A stretch of DNA of 55,024 nt, from the NCBI GenBank assembly GCA_019873665.1, contig JAIOAV010000020.1, positions 1 to 55,024 of the forward strand, read 5' to 3'. The notes beneath the pieces are model-generated. The model saw only the letters and a list, made by a program, of their open reading frames with translations, did no database searches and was not told the DNA's origin. This document shows positions 28,291-37,081 of this stretch, one piece after another. This DNA is from Chloroflexota bacterium. GTDB lineage: Bacteria > Chloroflexota > Anaerolineae > JAAYEA01. Position 1 is the first letter of the stretch; the number at the start of each line of letters is the position of its first letter. The translations under genes were made by a program, and so were the position numbers.

Positions 28291-28319
28291 TTGACAAGTT
28301 GAAGATTTTATCATATAAT
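28291..28319 (+). promoter_or_regulatory. Consensus promoter with no downstream gene on its strand
   Basis: TTGACA (28291-28296), 17 bp, TATAAT (28314-28319): a full match to the sigma-70 consensus in an AT-rich patch. It lies after the rubrerythrin terminator and points towards the end of a minus-strand gene, so it must serve either an RNA or antisense transcription. Confidence 0.75.
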
Positions 28320-28325
28320 ATAGTT

Positions 28326-28425
28326 GAAATTCTGTCCTGAGCTAGGGGGAGCTCAGGATGGCTGGATCGGCAGCTCGGCGGATTCCCCAATATCCACGGG
28401 CTGCCGACCCAGGTTCCTGTCCCTC
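28326..28425 (+). ncRNA. Candidate structured small RNA
   Basis: Starting about seven bases after the consensus -10 box, the sequence folds into two hairpins. The first pairs TCCTGAGCT (28335-28343) with AGCTCAGGA (28350-28358), 9 bp around a G-rich loop. The second pairs 28362-28373 with 28401-28412 (CTGG, one A-C mismatch, TCGGCAG). No reading frame with a ribosome site fits. The 3' end is not defined and may run antisense into the M16 gene whose stop is at 28424. It does not resemble SRP RNA, tmRNA or RNase P RNA; 6S RNA is not supported by length. The family is unknown. Confidence 0.5.
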
Positions 28426-29725
28426 AGTCGCCAACCGCCCCTTCGGGCCGTGCGATGGCCAGTGTATACGCCTCTGTATCCAGGTAAGTGCGGGCCACCC
28501 GTTGGACGTCCTCCGCCGTAACCGCCTCAATCAGTGCGGGGTAACGCTGCAAGTAATCCAAGCCCAAGTTATATGCCTCCATGGCCTCCAGCGTGGCGGC
28601 GATTCCGTCGTTGGTTTCCAACGTCAGCGGCATAGAGCCGATCAGGTACGACTTGTTGTCGGCCAGCTCGTCTTCTGGCACTGGCTCGTCCTGCAGCCGC
28701 CGCATCTCGTCCAGGATGCTTTGCACTGCCCGCTCCACATTGTCCGGATGCACGCCAGCGATGGCCATCCAAGGCCCTGCTGCCAGTGACGCTGCCAGCG
28801 CCGAATAGGCGTAGTATGCCAGTCCCTGCCGCTCGCGGACGTTTTCGCCGATACGCCCCATCATGCCAAAGACTCCGAGTATGGTGTTAGCCAGTCGCGC
28901 CGCGAAATAGTCGGGGTGGTTACGCATTAGCCCCACATTGCCCAGCACCAGATCCGCCTGCGATTTGCCGGGGATGGTGATCTCTCTGCGACGCATTGTC
29001 AACGGCCGCACGGCGGGCGGAATGACCAGCGGTGCCGCCGGTGTCTGGCGCTGCCAGTCACCCAGCACCTGCTCCACCTCGATCAACGCTCGCTCCGCCG
29101 GGACGGCACCAACGACAGCCACGATCATCCGCTCTGGCCCATAACGTTGCTGGTAGAACTTTACAAGATCTGCGCGTGATAGGGCCGACACCGAGTCGTG
29201 ATAGCCATGGCTGCTGATGCCTATCGGCTGGCCCTCATAGAGTGTCTCGTAGAAGGTGAGCATTGCCATACGTCGCGTGTCATAGGCGCGCTGCTCCAAA
29301 GAGGTCAGAATCTCTCCGCGCACCTTGTCCACTTGATCCGCAGGAAAGGTTGGCTGGCGCAGGCAGTCCGCGATGATCTCCAGTAGCAGCGGCAGGTCTT
29401 CTGCGAGACAGCGCCCAGAAAAGCTGGTGGAAAACCAATCGCTATCAAAGCCAAAGGACGCGCCCGCTGATTCGACTGTCTCGGCGATAGTGGCGAAATC
29501 GCGTTTGACTGTGCCGCGTGTGAGCATCTCCCGCACAAAGTTGGGGAGCCCCGCTTGAGCGCGAGAGACCAGCCCGTCCACCCAAACTCGCCCCTCGATC
29601 ACGACAGATGGGCTAGCGCGATTCTCGCTGGCCAGCGCGATGACGCCATTTGGCAGCTCGCGCCGCGCGATCGTATCTGGGCCGGGCACAGAAGTCCAGC
29701 GGATGGGTTCATGACGTGATTTCAT
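28424..29725 (-). CDS. M16-family peptidase-like subunit without zinc motif
   Basis: Protein of 433 aa. It has the two-lobed M16 fold pattern, but where the active subunit has H-x-x-E-H this protein reads N62-F-V-R65-E66, so it cannot bind the zinc. It keeps R-E-R-Q-G-L-A-Y-Y-A-Y near residue 300, the Arg/Tyr element that completes the active site of the partner in two-subunit bacterial M16B enzymes. Its ATG overlaps the stop of the HxxEH gene (ATGA), so the two should be made in equal amounts and pair up. The likely role is cleavage of peptides in the cytoplasm or at the membrane; no signal peptide is present. Confidence 0.9.
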   Translation of the reverse strand: MKSRHEPIRWTSVPGPDTIARRELPNGVIALASENRASPSVVIEGRVWVDGLVSRAQAGLPNFVREMLTRGTVKRDFATIAETVESAGASFGFDSDWFSTSFSGRCLAEDLPLLLEIIADCLRQPTFPADQVDKVRGEILTSLEQRAYDTRRMAMLTFYETLYEGQPIGISSHGYHDSVSALSRADLVKFYQQRYGPERMIVAVVGAVPAERALIEVEQVLGDWQRQTPAAPLVIPPAVRPLTMRRREITIPGKSQADLVLGNVGLMRNHPDYFAARLANTILGVFGMMGRIGENVRERQGLAYYAYSALAASLAAGPWMAIAGVHPDNVERAVQSILDEMRRLQDEPVPEDELADNKSYLIGSMPLTLETNDGIAATLEAMEAYNLGLDYLQRYPALIEAVTAEDVQRVARTYLDTEAYTLAIARPEGAVGD

Positions 29726-31020
29726 GTCCCTGCCTCCTCTGAATGCGTCGCCGTCTGCACCGGCTGGTACCAGCCGGTGGTGCGGTTGCGCCGTTGCAGG
29801 ATGCGGTTCGCCAGCTCCAGCACATCCTCCGCGGTCACTGCGGCGAGGCGATCAAGGAATGAATCGAACCATGCTTGATCCGCAACAACCTCGGCAAGGC
29901 CGAGCCAGTATGCCTGATTGGTGGCGCTCTCCGCCGAATAGGCGAACTGGGCGCGCACCTGCTTCACCGCCTTCGCCAGCTCGTCGGCCGTTACCGGCTC
30001 AGTCTGCAGGCGTCGTAGCTCCCGATCCACGGCCTCCTCAACCTCGACCAGCGTGCGTCCGGTGCGCACTGTGGCGACGATCGAATAGAGATAGGGGTCG
30101 CGTGTTGGCGACACGATGCCCGCCACGGATGTCGCCAGCTCGCTGGCGACCAGCGCCTTGTACAGGCGGGAGCTGCGATTATCCGATCCCCCGCCGCTGA
30201 AAAGGGATATGCTATTGGCGCCGGCGAGCACGGCGTTCAGCACGCGCAGCGTCACAAAGTCGGGATCCAGCGCCGCAGGTGCGTGATATGAGATCTGCAG
30301 ATAGGCTGTGGTTTCCTCGCCTTCGACGATAACCCGCCGCTCGCCGCGCTGCGGCGGCTCCACCTGCCGCACAGGGGGCGGCTCTGGGCCGCGCGGGATC
30401 GGCGCAAAGAGCTCCTCCAGACGTTGGCGGGCAGCCTCGGCCTGCACGTCTCCCACCAGTACGCCAATGGCGTTGTGCGGCCCGTAGTACATGCGGTAGT
30501 AACTCTCCAACTGGTCGCGGGTGATGGTCTCCAGGTCCGCCATGTTGCCGATGGTATCGTGGTGGTAGGGATGCACGCGGAAGGCGGCGGCCTGCACCTC
30601 CTCCTCCAGGAGGAAGGTGGGATCGTTCTCGTTGCCCTGCCGCTCTGAGATGATCACTGTGCGCTCCGCGGCCACCTCATCCTCGTCGAACGTGGCGTTT
30701 GTCATGCGGTCTGCCTCAATCCGCCAGGCGAGATCAATGTGGTTGCTGGGCAGTGTCTCCAGGAACGCCGTAAAGTCGAGCCAGGTCATGCCGTTGAGCG
30801 AGCCGCCATGGCTGGAGATGAGCCGGTCAATCTCCCCCTTGGGAAAAGCAGGCGTGCCCTTGAAGAACATGTGCTCGACCCAGTGCGAAATGCCAGTAAT
30901 GCCTGGCGTCTCGTTACGGCTGCCGACGCGATACCACACCCAGAAGCTGGCCACCGGCGCGTGATGCAACTCCTTGATCAGGAATTGCATACCGTTCTCC
31001 AGTACAAATCTTGTCAGCAT
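29722..31020 (-). CDS. M16-family zinc peptidase, catalytic subunit
   Basis: Protein of 432 aa from the ATG at 31020, which has AGGAGG upstream; the longer frame to 31104 overlaps the promoter. The zinc site is H46-W-V-E49-H50 with E126, 76 residues after the motif, as expected. The C-terminal lobe is conserved in outline but lacks a clear Arg/Tyr pair, which the partner at 28424 provides. It would degrade short peptides, as in M16B heterodimers related to mitochondrial processing peptidase. It is the first gene of a two-gene operon. Confidence 0.92.
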   Translation of the reverse strand: MLTRFVLENGMQFLIKELHHAPVASFWVWYRVGSRNETPGITGISHWVEHMFFKGTPAFPKGEIDRLISSHGGSLNGMTWLDFTAFLETLPSNHIDLAWRIEADRMTNATFDEDEVAAERTVIISERQGNENDPTFLLEEEVQAAAFRVHPYHHDTIGNMADLETITRDQLESYYRMYYGPHNAIGVLVGDVQAEAARQRLEELFAPIPRGPEPPPVRQVEPPQRGERRVIVEGEETTAYLQISYHAPAALDPDFVTLRVLNAVLAGANSISLFSGGGSDNRSSRLYKALVASELATSVAGIVSPTRDPYLYSIVATVRTGRTLVEVEEAVDRELRRLQTEPVTADELAKAVKQVRAQFAYSAESATNQAYWLGLAEVVADQAWFDSFLDRLAAVTAEDVLELANRILQRRNRTTGWYQPVQTATHSEEAGT

Positions 31021-31103
31021 CGGTTGCCTCCTGATGAAATAGCATGTGCCACGCGAAGAACGACCTGCGTGGCACACGCTTTGCTGATAAGCATCGGAGC
31101 CCA

Positions 31104-31132
31104 ATTATACGCCGATGAGCGCTCACGGTCAA
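31104..31132 (-). promoter_or_regulatory. Promoter of the M16 peptidase operon
   Basis: Minus strand TTGACC (31132-31127), 17 bp, TATAAT (31109-31104). It supports the start at 31020, with an 80-base leader. Confidence 0.65.
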
Positions 31133-31151
31133 AAGATCCCGCGCTCTCGCC

Positions 31152-31961
31152 CTATAGCTCCGCCATGAGCTTCTCCAGATGCGCCTTGGCCTGGGCGGTT
31201 ATCTCGCCGACCGGCTGCGCCCAGTATTCGTCGCGGAACACCTCCACCGAGAGCGCACCGTCATAGCCCCGCGCCGTAAAGGCGCACACCATCTCAGCTG
31301 CCGGCACGACGCCCAGCGTCGGCCAGAGGCGGTGCTTGTCGGTGAGCTTGTCGCGGGGCAGCGCCTCGGCGCTGTTGACATGAATCAGGCTCATCTTGTC
31401 CAGAGGGATGTCGCGCAGCACGTCCACCGACACGCCGGACTTGAAATAGTGAAAGGTGTCCATCATCAGCAGAAAGTCGGGGCGATTCACCCGCGAGATG
31501 ATCTCCATCGCTTCCGCTGGGCCGGGCACAAAGGCATGTCCGCCCAGCGGCTCCAGCGCCAGGCGCACACCATATGGCGCGACCACGTCGCAGCTCCGCT
31601 GCGCCGCCTCGGCGGCGCGACGGATGGCCTCAGCATGGCTCAGGTCGGCGGGCGGCACATCGGGACAGACCAGCAGCAAGTTGCAGCCGATCCCCTGGGC
31701 GACCTCTGCCGCCTCCTGCAACTTCTGGTGCACCTCGTCCTGGGGCCGGAAGAAGCCAAAGGTGATCGGGCAAAGGGAGGCGACGCGGAGCCCGTTGCGG
31801 GCGATCACCTCCGCCGCCTGGCTGACGCTGTGGCTCTCCAGATACGGGAACAGCTTGCGGCTCCACACCTCCACCGCCTGGAATCCGGCCGCGCCGGCGG
31901 CAGCCATGTCCTCCTCAAACGAATACGGCATGGTAGTCGCACCGTTGATGCAGCTGAGCAT
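31152..31961 (-). CDS. Sugar phosphate isomerase/epimerase (xylose isomerase-like TIM barrel)
   Basis: Protein of 269 aa with AAGGAGGG before the ATG. It belongs to the AP endonuclease 2/xylose isomerase-like barrel family: metal-ligand acids appear as L-E-P-L-G (E near 138), M-D-T-F-H (D, H near 171-174), H-V-N-S and the C-terminal S-V-E-V-F-R-D. Members include inosose dehydratase/isomerase and hydroxypyruvate or tagatose epimerases. The exact sugar is unknown. It has its own promoter and is transcribed towards the M16 operon. Confidence 0.85.
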   Translation of the reverse strand: MLSCINGATTMPYSFEEDMAAAGAAGFQAVEVWSRKLFPYLESHSVSQAAEVIARNGLRVASLCPITFGFFRPQDEVHQKLQEAAEVAQGIGCNLLLVCPDVPPADLSHAEAIRRAAEAAQRSCDVVAPYGVRLALEPLGGHAFVPGPAEAMEIISRVNRPDFLLMMDTFHYFKSGVSVDVLRDIPLDKMSLIHVNSAEALPRDKLTDKHRLWPTLGVVPAAEMVCAFTARGYDGALSVEVFRDEYWAQPVGEITAQAKAHLEKLMAEL

Positions 31962-31993
31962 AATGGCCCTCCTTCGAGAGTTCTAATGGCCTG

Positions 31994-32021
31994 AGTATAG
32001 GCTGTCTGCCGAAATCAGCAA
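31994..32021 (-). promoter_or_regulatory. Promoter of the TIM-barrel isomerase gene
   Basis: Minus strand TTGCTG (32021-32016), 16 bp, TATACT (31999-31994). Confidence 0.45.
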
Positions 32022-32081
32022 CCCGCGCAGACGAGGCAAGTCGCCACAGCGCGACACCGAATCTAGTGATACCTTCTGCAT

Positions 32082-32110
32082 TTGTGGCACACGGGCAAGG
32101 GTGCTACAAT
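32082..32110 (+). promoter_or_regulatory. Promoter of gmhA-wecB
   Basis: TTGTGG (32082-32087), 17 bp, TACAAT (32105-32110), about 30 bases before the gmhA ATG. It is divergent from the isomerase promoter. Confidence 0.5.
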
Positions 32111-32145
32111 CCGCTAGCGAAACGGAATCCATCCAGAGGTAAGAG

Positions 32146-32721
32146 ATGATCAACGAGATCGGCACCCAACTGCAGGCGCATCAGGCGCTGCTGGCGCGCC
32201 TGATGGCAGAGCCATACCCGTCGCAGGTGCAGGCGCTGGCAGAGCGCATCATTGCCGCCTACCGTACAGGCGGCAAGCTGGTCATCTTCGGCAACGGCGG
32301 CAGCGCCGCCGACGCGCAGCATGTCGCCGCCGAGATGGTGTCGCGCTTTCGCCGCGAGCGTCCGGCCCTCCCTGCCATCGCCCTGACGACGAATACCTCG
32401 ACCCTCACCGCCATCGGCAACGATTATGCCTATGATCGCGTCTTTGTGCGACAGGTGGAGGCAATAGTAGCCGCTCAGGATGTGGTGATCGGCATCACCA
32501 CTAGCGGGAACTCGCCGAACGTGGTGGCTGCGCTGCGGGCAGCACACGAGCGCGGCGCGTGGACGGCAGCGCTCACCGGCGAGGGGGGTGGCTTGGCAGG
32601 GCAGGCAGCAGATTTCTGCCTGGCAATGCCCTCCCGGGACACGCCGCGCGTGCAGGAGGCACACATCACATTGCTGCACATCATCTGCGATCTCGTCGAG
32701 GCGGGGTTATACGGCGCATGA
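32146..32721 (+). CDS. gmhA: Phosphoheptose isomerase (D-sedoheptulose 7-phosphate isomerase)
   Basis: Protein of 191 aa, the normal GmhA length, after AAGAG. It is a SIS-domain protein with F-G-N-G-G-S-A-A-D-A-Q-H near 48-59, T-T-S-G-N-S near 118-123, and a C-terminal Q-E-A-H helix with the catalytic Gln/His. It converts sedoheptulose 7-phosphate to D-glycero-manno-heptose 7-phosphate, the first step to ADP- or GDP-heptose. In organisms without LPS, heptose goes to S-layer or surface glycans. The stop overlaps the next ATG (ATGA), so heptose and ManNAc precursor synthesis look coupled. A separate GmhA-like paralogue function for DnaA-type SIS proteins is less likely. Confidence 0.88.
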   Translation: MINEIGTQLQAHQALLARLMAEPYPSQVQALAERIIAAYRTGGKLVIFGNGGSAADAQHVAAEMVSRFRRERPALPAIALTTNTSTLTAIGNDYAYDRVFVRQVEAIVAAQDVVIGITTSGNSPNVVAALRAAHERGAWTAALTGEGGGLAGQAADFCLAMPSRDTPRVQEAHITLLHIICDLVEAGLYGA

Positions 32722-33776
32722 AGGTCCTCTCTGTTGTCGGGGCGCGGCCGCAGTTCATCAAGCTGGCGCCGGTGAGCCGCTATCTCCGCACGCGGCACCA
32801 GGAGGTGCTAGTGCACACCGGCCAACACTATGATAATAACCTGTCCGACATCTTCTTCCAGCAACTCCACATCCCCGCGCCCGACTATCATCTGGGCGTC
32901 GGCTCCGGCCCGCAAGGGCGGCAGACGGGCGAGATGCTGATCGCGCTGGAGGAGATTGTGGCGTGGGAGCGCCCGGACTGGGTCATCGTCTACGGCGACA
33001 CGAACTCCACCCTCGCCGGTGCGCTGGTGGCGAGCAAGAGCCATATCCCGCTGCTGCACATCGAGGCAGGGTTGCGCTCGTTCAACCGGCGAATGCCGGA
33101 GGAGATCAACCGCATCGTTACCGATCACCTCTCCACCCTCCTCTGCTGCCCCACTGCCACCGCCGTGGCGAACCTGGCGCGAGAGGGGATCGTGGAGGGA
33201 GTGCATCACACCGGCGACGTGATGTACGACGCGGTGCTCCATAACGCCGATCTGGCGCGGCGCGAATCTGCCATCTTGGCGGAGCTTGGTTGTCAGCCCG
33301 GCGGCTATGTGCTGGTCACAGTGCACCGCGCCGAGAACACCGACGATCCCGCGCGGCTGGGTGGGATCGTGGTGGCGCTGAACGCACTCACCGAGCCGGT
33401 GGTGTTGCCGCTGCACCCGCGCACGCGCAAGGCAGCGGCACAGGCGGGACTGGCTTTCGGCCCTGGCGTACGGGTGATCGCGCCGGTGAGTTATCTTGAT
33501 ATGCTGGCGCTGGAAATGCACGCCCGCCTGATCCTGACCGATTCCGGCGGGGTGCAAAAGGAGGCGTATTTCCTCGGCGTGCCGTGCGTGACATTGCGCG
33601 ACGAAACCGAGTGGGTGGAGACAGTAGCGGCAGGGTGGAACGTCCTGGTAGGAACGGACGCAGCGCGGATAGTGGAGGCAGCGCGCACCTTCTGCCCGCA
33701 GGGAGAGCGACCCGCCTACTTTGGCAACGGGAACGCGCACCGCGTCATCGTGGAGCTACTAGATAAAGGCGTCTAG
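32718..33776 (+). CDS. wecB: UDP-N-acetylglucosamine 2-epimerase (non-hydrolysing)
   Basis: Protein of 352 aa from the ATG overlapping the gmhA stop. It has the WecB hallmarks: G-A-R-P-Q-F-I-K-L-A-P at 8-18, G-D-T-N-S near 94-98, H-I-E-A-G-L-R-S near 115-122, P-E-E-I-N-R near 127-132, H-R-A-E-N near 199-203, and D-S-G-G-V-Q-K-E-A near 275-283. The GT-B fold enzyme converts UDP-GlcNAc to UDP-ManNAc in the cytoplasm, a precursor for cell-wall and surface polysaccharides. Pairing with gmhA points to glycan synthesis. Confidence 0.93.
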   Translation: MKVLSVVGARPQFIKLAPVSRYLRTRHQEVLVHTGQHYDNNLSDIFFQQLHIPAPDYHLGVGSGPQGRQTGEMLIALEEIVAWERPDWVIVYGDTNSTLAGALVASKSHIPLLHIEAGLRSFNRRMPEEINRIVTDHLSTLLCCPTATAVANLAREGIVEGVHHTGDVMYDAVLHNADLARRESAILAELGCQPGGYVLVTVHRAENTDDPARLGGIVVALNALTEPVVLPLHPRTRKAAAQAGLAFGPGVRVIAPVSYLDMLALEMHARLILTDSGGVQKEAYFLGVPCVTLRDETEWVETVAAGWNVLVGTDAARIVEAARTFCPQGERPAYFGNGNAHRVIVELLDKGV

Positions 33777-33823
33777 CAGAGGCAGCGTTTCCCCTGCAGC
33801 GCGGCCACGCGCTTTCGCTTGGC

Positions 33824-34708
33824 CTAGCGCCCCAGCAGCGCGCGCAGCGCCGCTCCGTCCTCCGGGTCCACAGCCTGCCCGCGCACTGTCCACACCTCGC
33901 GCTGCACAACCTCCTGCCTGGGCGCGATGATGCCCTGCGGCGAGAGGGTCTCCATCTCCACAAAACTGGCGCAGGTATAGACTTCCACCGAGCAGCCGCC
34001 ATCCGGGTAGGTGGCAAAGGGGTCGGGCGTGAACGACTTGATGAAGGTGGCGTCGCTGCGACACAGCGCCAGCCATCCCTCCGGCGAGTGTGTGCCCACC
34101 TTGCCCTCTTCACCGGTGGGCCGCACGAGAAAGAGGTCTGGCCCTGGTTGGTACTGCTGGCTGCGCACGTTGGAGCTGTGTCCCGCCCACGCAGTCCACC
34201 ACTGGATCTTCTTCACTGCCCAACCGCCGCCCGTGCCCCAGGGGAAGGCGATCGTGCCCTGCGGCACGACGCACGTCAGCGCCCAGACACCGCCCGCCGC
34301 CACAAAGTCGGAGGTGTTTTGCACGGCGCTCTCCACGATAAAGCGGTCGCCGTCGGCGCGCACTGTGAGCCGCTTGCGCAGCTTGGTATCCGGGTCCGAC
34401 GGCGTGACGGCGGAAAGCTCGCCGGCATTGACCTGCACGGCGCAGGGCGCGTTATCCGGCGCGTAGGCATCCTCCGATTCGGGCGAGACCCAGATGCGAT
34501 GCCCGCCGTATATGTGCCACGTTGCATCGCCCTGCCCCCGTCCTGCCGTGCTGGGATCCATATAGATCAAGTTCGGCCCGCCTGCCACGCGCAACGACAG
34601 GATGCGCGGCCCGATCTCTGTGACCACGATCATCTCTGTGTCGCCCAGTTGCAGGCGATACGCCTCTCGCCAGCCCATGAAATCGGTGCGCTCGATGTGC
34701 AATGTCAC
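33824..34708 (-). CDS. DUF4380-like beta-sandwich protein
   Basis: Protein of 294 aa from a GTG after GGAGGATAG. It shows the aldose-epimerase-like supersandwich pattern of DUF4380: G-P-R-I-L-S-L-R-V near 33-41, then G-G-H-R-I-W-V-S-P-E-S near 68-78, and a long beta-rich rest. The galactose-mutarotase histidine pair is not clearly present. A carbohydrate-related function is plausible from the fold but is not shown. It is the last gene of a minus-strand group with the spermidine-synthase-like and PIG-L genes (gap 21 bases). Confidence 0.7.
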   Translation of the reverse strand: MTLHIERTDFMGWREAYRLQLGDTEMIVVTEIGPRILSLRVAGGPNLIYMDPSTAGRGQGDATWHIYGGHRIWVSPESEDAYAPDNAPCAVQVNAGELSAVTPSDPDTKLRKRLTVRADGDRFIVESAVQNTSDFVAAGGVWALTCVVPQGTIAFPWGTGGGWAVKKIQWWTAWAGHSSNVRSQQYQPGPDLFLVRPTGEEGKVGTHSPEGWLALCRSDATFIKSFTPDPFATYPDGGCSVEVYTCASFVEMETLSPQGIIAPRQEVVQREVWTVRGQAVDPEDGAALRALLGR

Positions 34709-34729
34709 CTATCCTCCTCCTTGCTGTAC

Positions 34730-36268
34730 CTAACCGGGAGCCTCTCCCTCCCAGGCAAAGCGCCAGATCATCTGGTGGATCACCTGTTCGATGGGCGCGC
34801 GATCATCGCGCAGCGGTGGCATGGTGGCCGACGTGAAGGGGCGCAGGTGCGCCGTGGTGCGTGCCAGCACCTCCACCAACAGCGGGTGCGTCGCCCGCGC
34901 GCTCTGTTGCTGGAAATCGGCTGCGCTCACCGGCTCGGCAGCCGCCACGATCATGCTATTGTGGCTCTCGGCGGCATCCACGATCCACACGGTCGGGAAC
35001 ACCGCCTTGAGCGTGCTGGCCAGCGCATCCACTAGCGTGAAATCGTCTGCCGTGCGCGCCGCGTTCACGGCGACAACACCGTGCGGCGCGAGGTGGTCGC
35101 GCGCCTCGGCAAAGAACTCGGTGGTGGTCAGGTGAAACGGGATGTAAGGCGGGCGGTAGGCGTCCACGATGATCACGTCATAGCGGCAATCCTTTTGCTG
35201 CAAGAAGTAGCGTCCGTCGCCGATGGTGATCTCCAAGCTTGGCACGTGCAGGTCGAGATAACGCCGCGCCACGACGACAATCTGCGGGTCAATCTCCACG
35301 CCGTCCATGGGCACCGGCCCATACACCGCCGCATACTGCCGTGCCATCGTCCCGCCCGCCAGTCCGATCAGGCAGACCCGCTCCAGTGTCCAAGGTGCAT
35401 CTGCCGGCCGGAAGAAGGGGGCTGCCAAGAAATAGTCAAAGATGCGCGACAGGAGGATGCGGTCGGGATGATACGCCGACTGGTTGCCCTCTCCCTCGTT
35501 CAGCTTCAGGATGAACTCTTCCCCCTGTTGCCGCACCTGGATATAGTTGTAGGCTGACTCGCCCTCGTAAATCAGGCCGGCGACGGGGCGGATCGCGCCG
35601 CCCGTGCCCCACATCCAGAGCAGGACAGCGAGCAGCGGGATAAGCGCATAGAGCCAGCCGCGCCGTCCCAGCGTCTGCACCAGCCCCCAGAGCGAGACGA
35701 CGCCCAGCGCCAGCGCCATGAGCAGAAAGGTGCGGCGCGTGCCCAGCGTCGGGATGGAGACAAAGACGGAGAGAAAAGTCCCCAGCAGACTGCCCACGGT
35801 GGACACGCCATAGATACTGCCCGCCACGCGCCCTGTGGCATGCAGGCCGCGCACGCTGAGGCGGATGGCAAAGGGAGACACGCATCCTAGCAGGATCATC
35901 GGCGCGGCAAAGAGGAGCATCACACCCAGGAAGGAGCTGACCAACAGACCCCAGCGGGCGGTGGCAAAGCCGGTGGCAGCCAGACTGAACACGGGCCGCG
36001 ATACCATCGGGATCAACGCGATGGCCAGCGCCGCCGCTGCCGTCAGCCGAAAGAGCACCTCTGGCCGCGGCATGCGGTCCGCCAGCCAGCCGCCAAGATA
36101 GTAGCCGACGGTGAGATAGAGCAGGATCAGGCCGATCAGATTGGCCCAGACGATCAGCGAGTCGCCAAAGTAGGGGGCGAGGAGGCGCGAACCGGCCATC
36201 TCGACCGCCATCCCGGACATCCCGCCCGTCAGCACGAGCGTCAGAAGCGCCAGCCGCCGCCAGGTCAT
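34730..36268 (-). CDS. Membrane protein fused to spermidine-synthase-like domain
   Basis: Protein of 512 aa; its ATG at 36268 overlaps the upstream stop (ATGA). Residues 1-220 hold about seven hydrophobic helices of the spermidine synthase-associated transporter type (L-L-A-P-Y-F-G-D-S near 29-37). Residues about 230-480 are a class I methyltransferase-like spermidine synthase domain, with G-L-A-G-G-T at the nucleotide loop, E-I-D-P near 324-327, G-D-G-R near 346-349 and D-A-Y-R-P-P where polyamine synthases have D-x-x-D/P. Proteins of this type are often annotated as fused spermidine synthases, but the aminopropyl-transfer residues are not fully conserved and the activity is unproven. Confidence 0.82.
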   Translation of the reverse strand: MTWRRLALLTLVLTGGMSGMAVEMAGSRLLAPYFGDSLIVWANLIGLILLYLTVGYYLGGWLADRMPRPEVLFRLTAAAALAIALIPMVSRPVFSLAATGFATARWGLLVSSFLGVMLLFAAPMILLGCVSPFAIRLSVRGLHATGRVAGSIYGVSTVGSLLGTFLSVFVSIPTLGTRRTFLLMALALGVVSLWGLVQTLGRRGWLYALIPLLAVLLWMWGTGGAIRPVAGLIYEGESAYNYIQVRQQGEEFILKLNEGEGNQSAYHPDRILLSRIFDYFLAAPFFRPADAPWTLERVCLIGLAGGTMARQYAAVYGPVPMDGVEIDPQIVVVARRYLDLHVPSLEITIGDGRYFLQQKDCRYDVIIVDAYRPPYIPFHLTTTEFFAEARDHLAPHGVVAVNAARTADDFTLVDALASTLKAVFPTVWIVDAAESHNSMIVAAAEPVSAADFQQQSARATHPLLVEVLARTTAHLRPFTSATMPPLRDDRAPIEQVIHQMIWRFAWEGEAPG

Positions 36269-37053
36269 GCGCCGTCCTTCGCGGGCCGCCAATAGCGCTC
36301 GGCATAGCCGACGCCGCCCGCCAGCGTCTGGCAATAGGCGCGCACCTCAGCCTCCATCGTCGCCAGATCGCCAAAGAGAGTCTTGATCTGCGATCGGTAG
36401 CAGGCGATGGCGGCGATGCGCGCGTCCATCGCTGCATCGCTGATATGCACGACTTCGGGCTGCAGAGCAGGCTGGCCTGCCAGCGCGGCGTCCAGCATCC
36501 CCGCCCGCATAGCGTAAGGATGATCCTCGTAGAGTGTCAGCCGATAGCCGCGCGACAGGAGGGCGTGCGCGGCCCGCCAGATCAACTGGTGGTCCACATG
36601 ATGGCCCACCGTCAGCGGCGCGTAGAGGGTCAGGTCAGGGCGCGGCAGCCCGGCGATCGGGGCGATGCGTTCGGCCAGCGTCTCGTGCCACTCGGCCTCT
36701 GCCGGGTCCACCTCGCCAAAGATGCCCTCCTCCGATGCGTACATTGGCGCGCCGGTCTGTGGGTGGAGGCGATAGATGCAATCGAAGTGGTCCAGATACA
36801 GCGGCTCGGCACCCAGGACGGCATAGGCGGCGCGATCCTCGGCGCGGCGCTCCGCCATCGCGTCCTGCTGCGTCTGCCATTTGGCATGCTGCCCCTCGGC
36901 AAAGTCCGAGAACGCCATCGGCGGCGGTGTAGCGGCAAAGAAGGTAACAACATGTGCCACCGCGCCGTGCTGCGTCTGGTCGAAGATGCGCCCGCCGCAC
37001 GATAGCGCCACGTCGTCCGCATGCGGCGACAGATAGAGGTGCAGATCGCTCAA
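36265..37053 (-). CDS. PIG-L family deacetylase (divergent)
   Basis: Protein of 262 aa if it starts at TTG 37053, which has AGGA upstream; a TTG at 37110 would overlap the previous gene. The zinc motif appears as P-H-A-D-D at 10-14, and the later H-x-x-D-H as G-H-H-V-D-H near 167-172. It is longer than the other PIG-L protein in the window (17858-18550) and belongs to another branch. Probable substrate: an N-acetylated sugar conjugate. It is co-translated with the spermidine-synthase-like gene. Confidence 0.8.
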   Translation of the reverse strand: MSDLHLYLSPHADDVALSCGGRIFDQTQHGAVAHVVTFFAATPPPMAFSDFAEGQHAKWQTQQDAMAERRAEDRAAYAVLGAEPLYLDHFDCIYRLHPQTGAPMYASEEGIFGEVDPAEAEWHETLAERIAPIAGLPRPDLTLYAPLTVGHHVDHQLIWRAAHALLSRGYRLTLYEDHPYAMRAGMLDAALAGQPALQPEVVHISDAAMDARIAAIACYRSQIKTLFGDLATMEAEVRAYCQTLAGGVGYAERYWRPAKDGA

Positions 37054-37081
37054 GCCTCTGATCCTTTCGCGTCTTTCTGCA

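Noticed and set aside
28326..28425. Known structural RNA (SRP, 6S, tmRNA) at the orphan promoter
   Set aside because: No SRP tetraloop motif, no tmRNA tRNA-like ends, and too short for 6S. It is kept only as an unclassified candidate.
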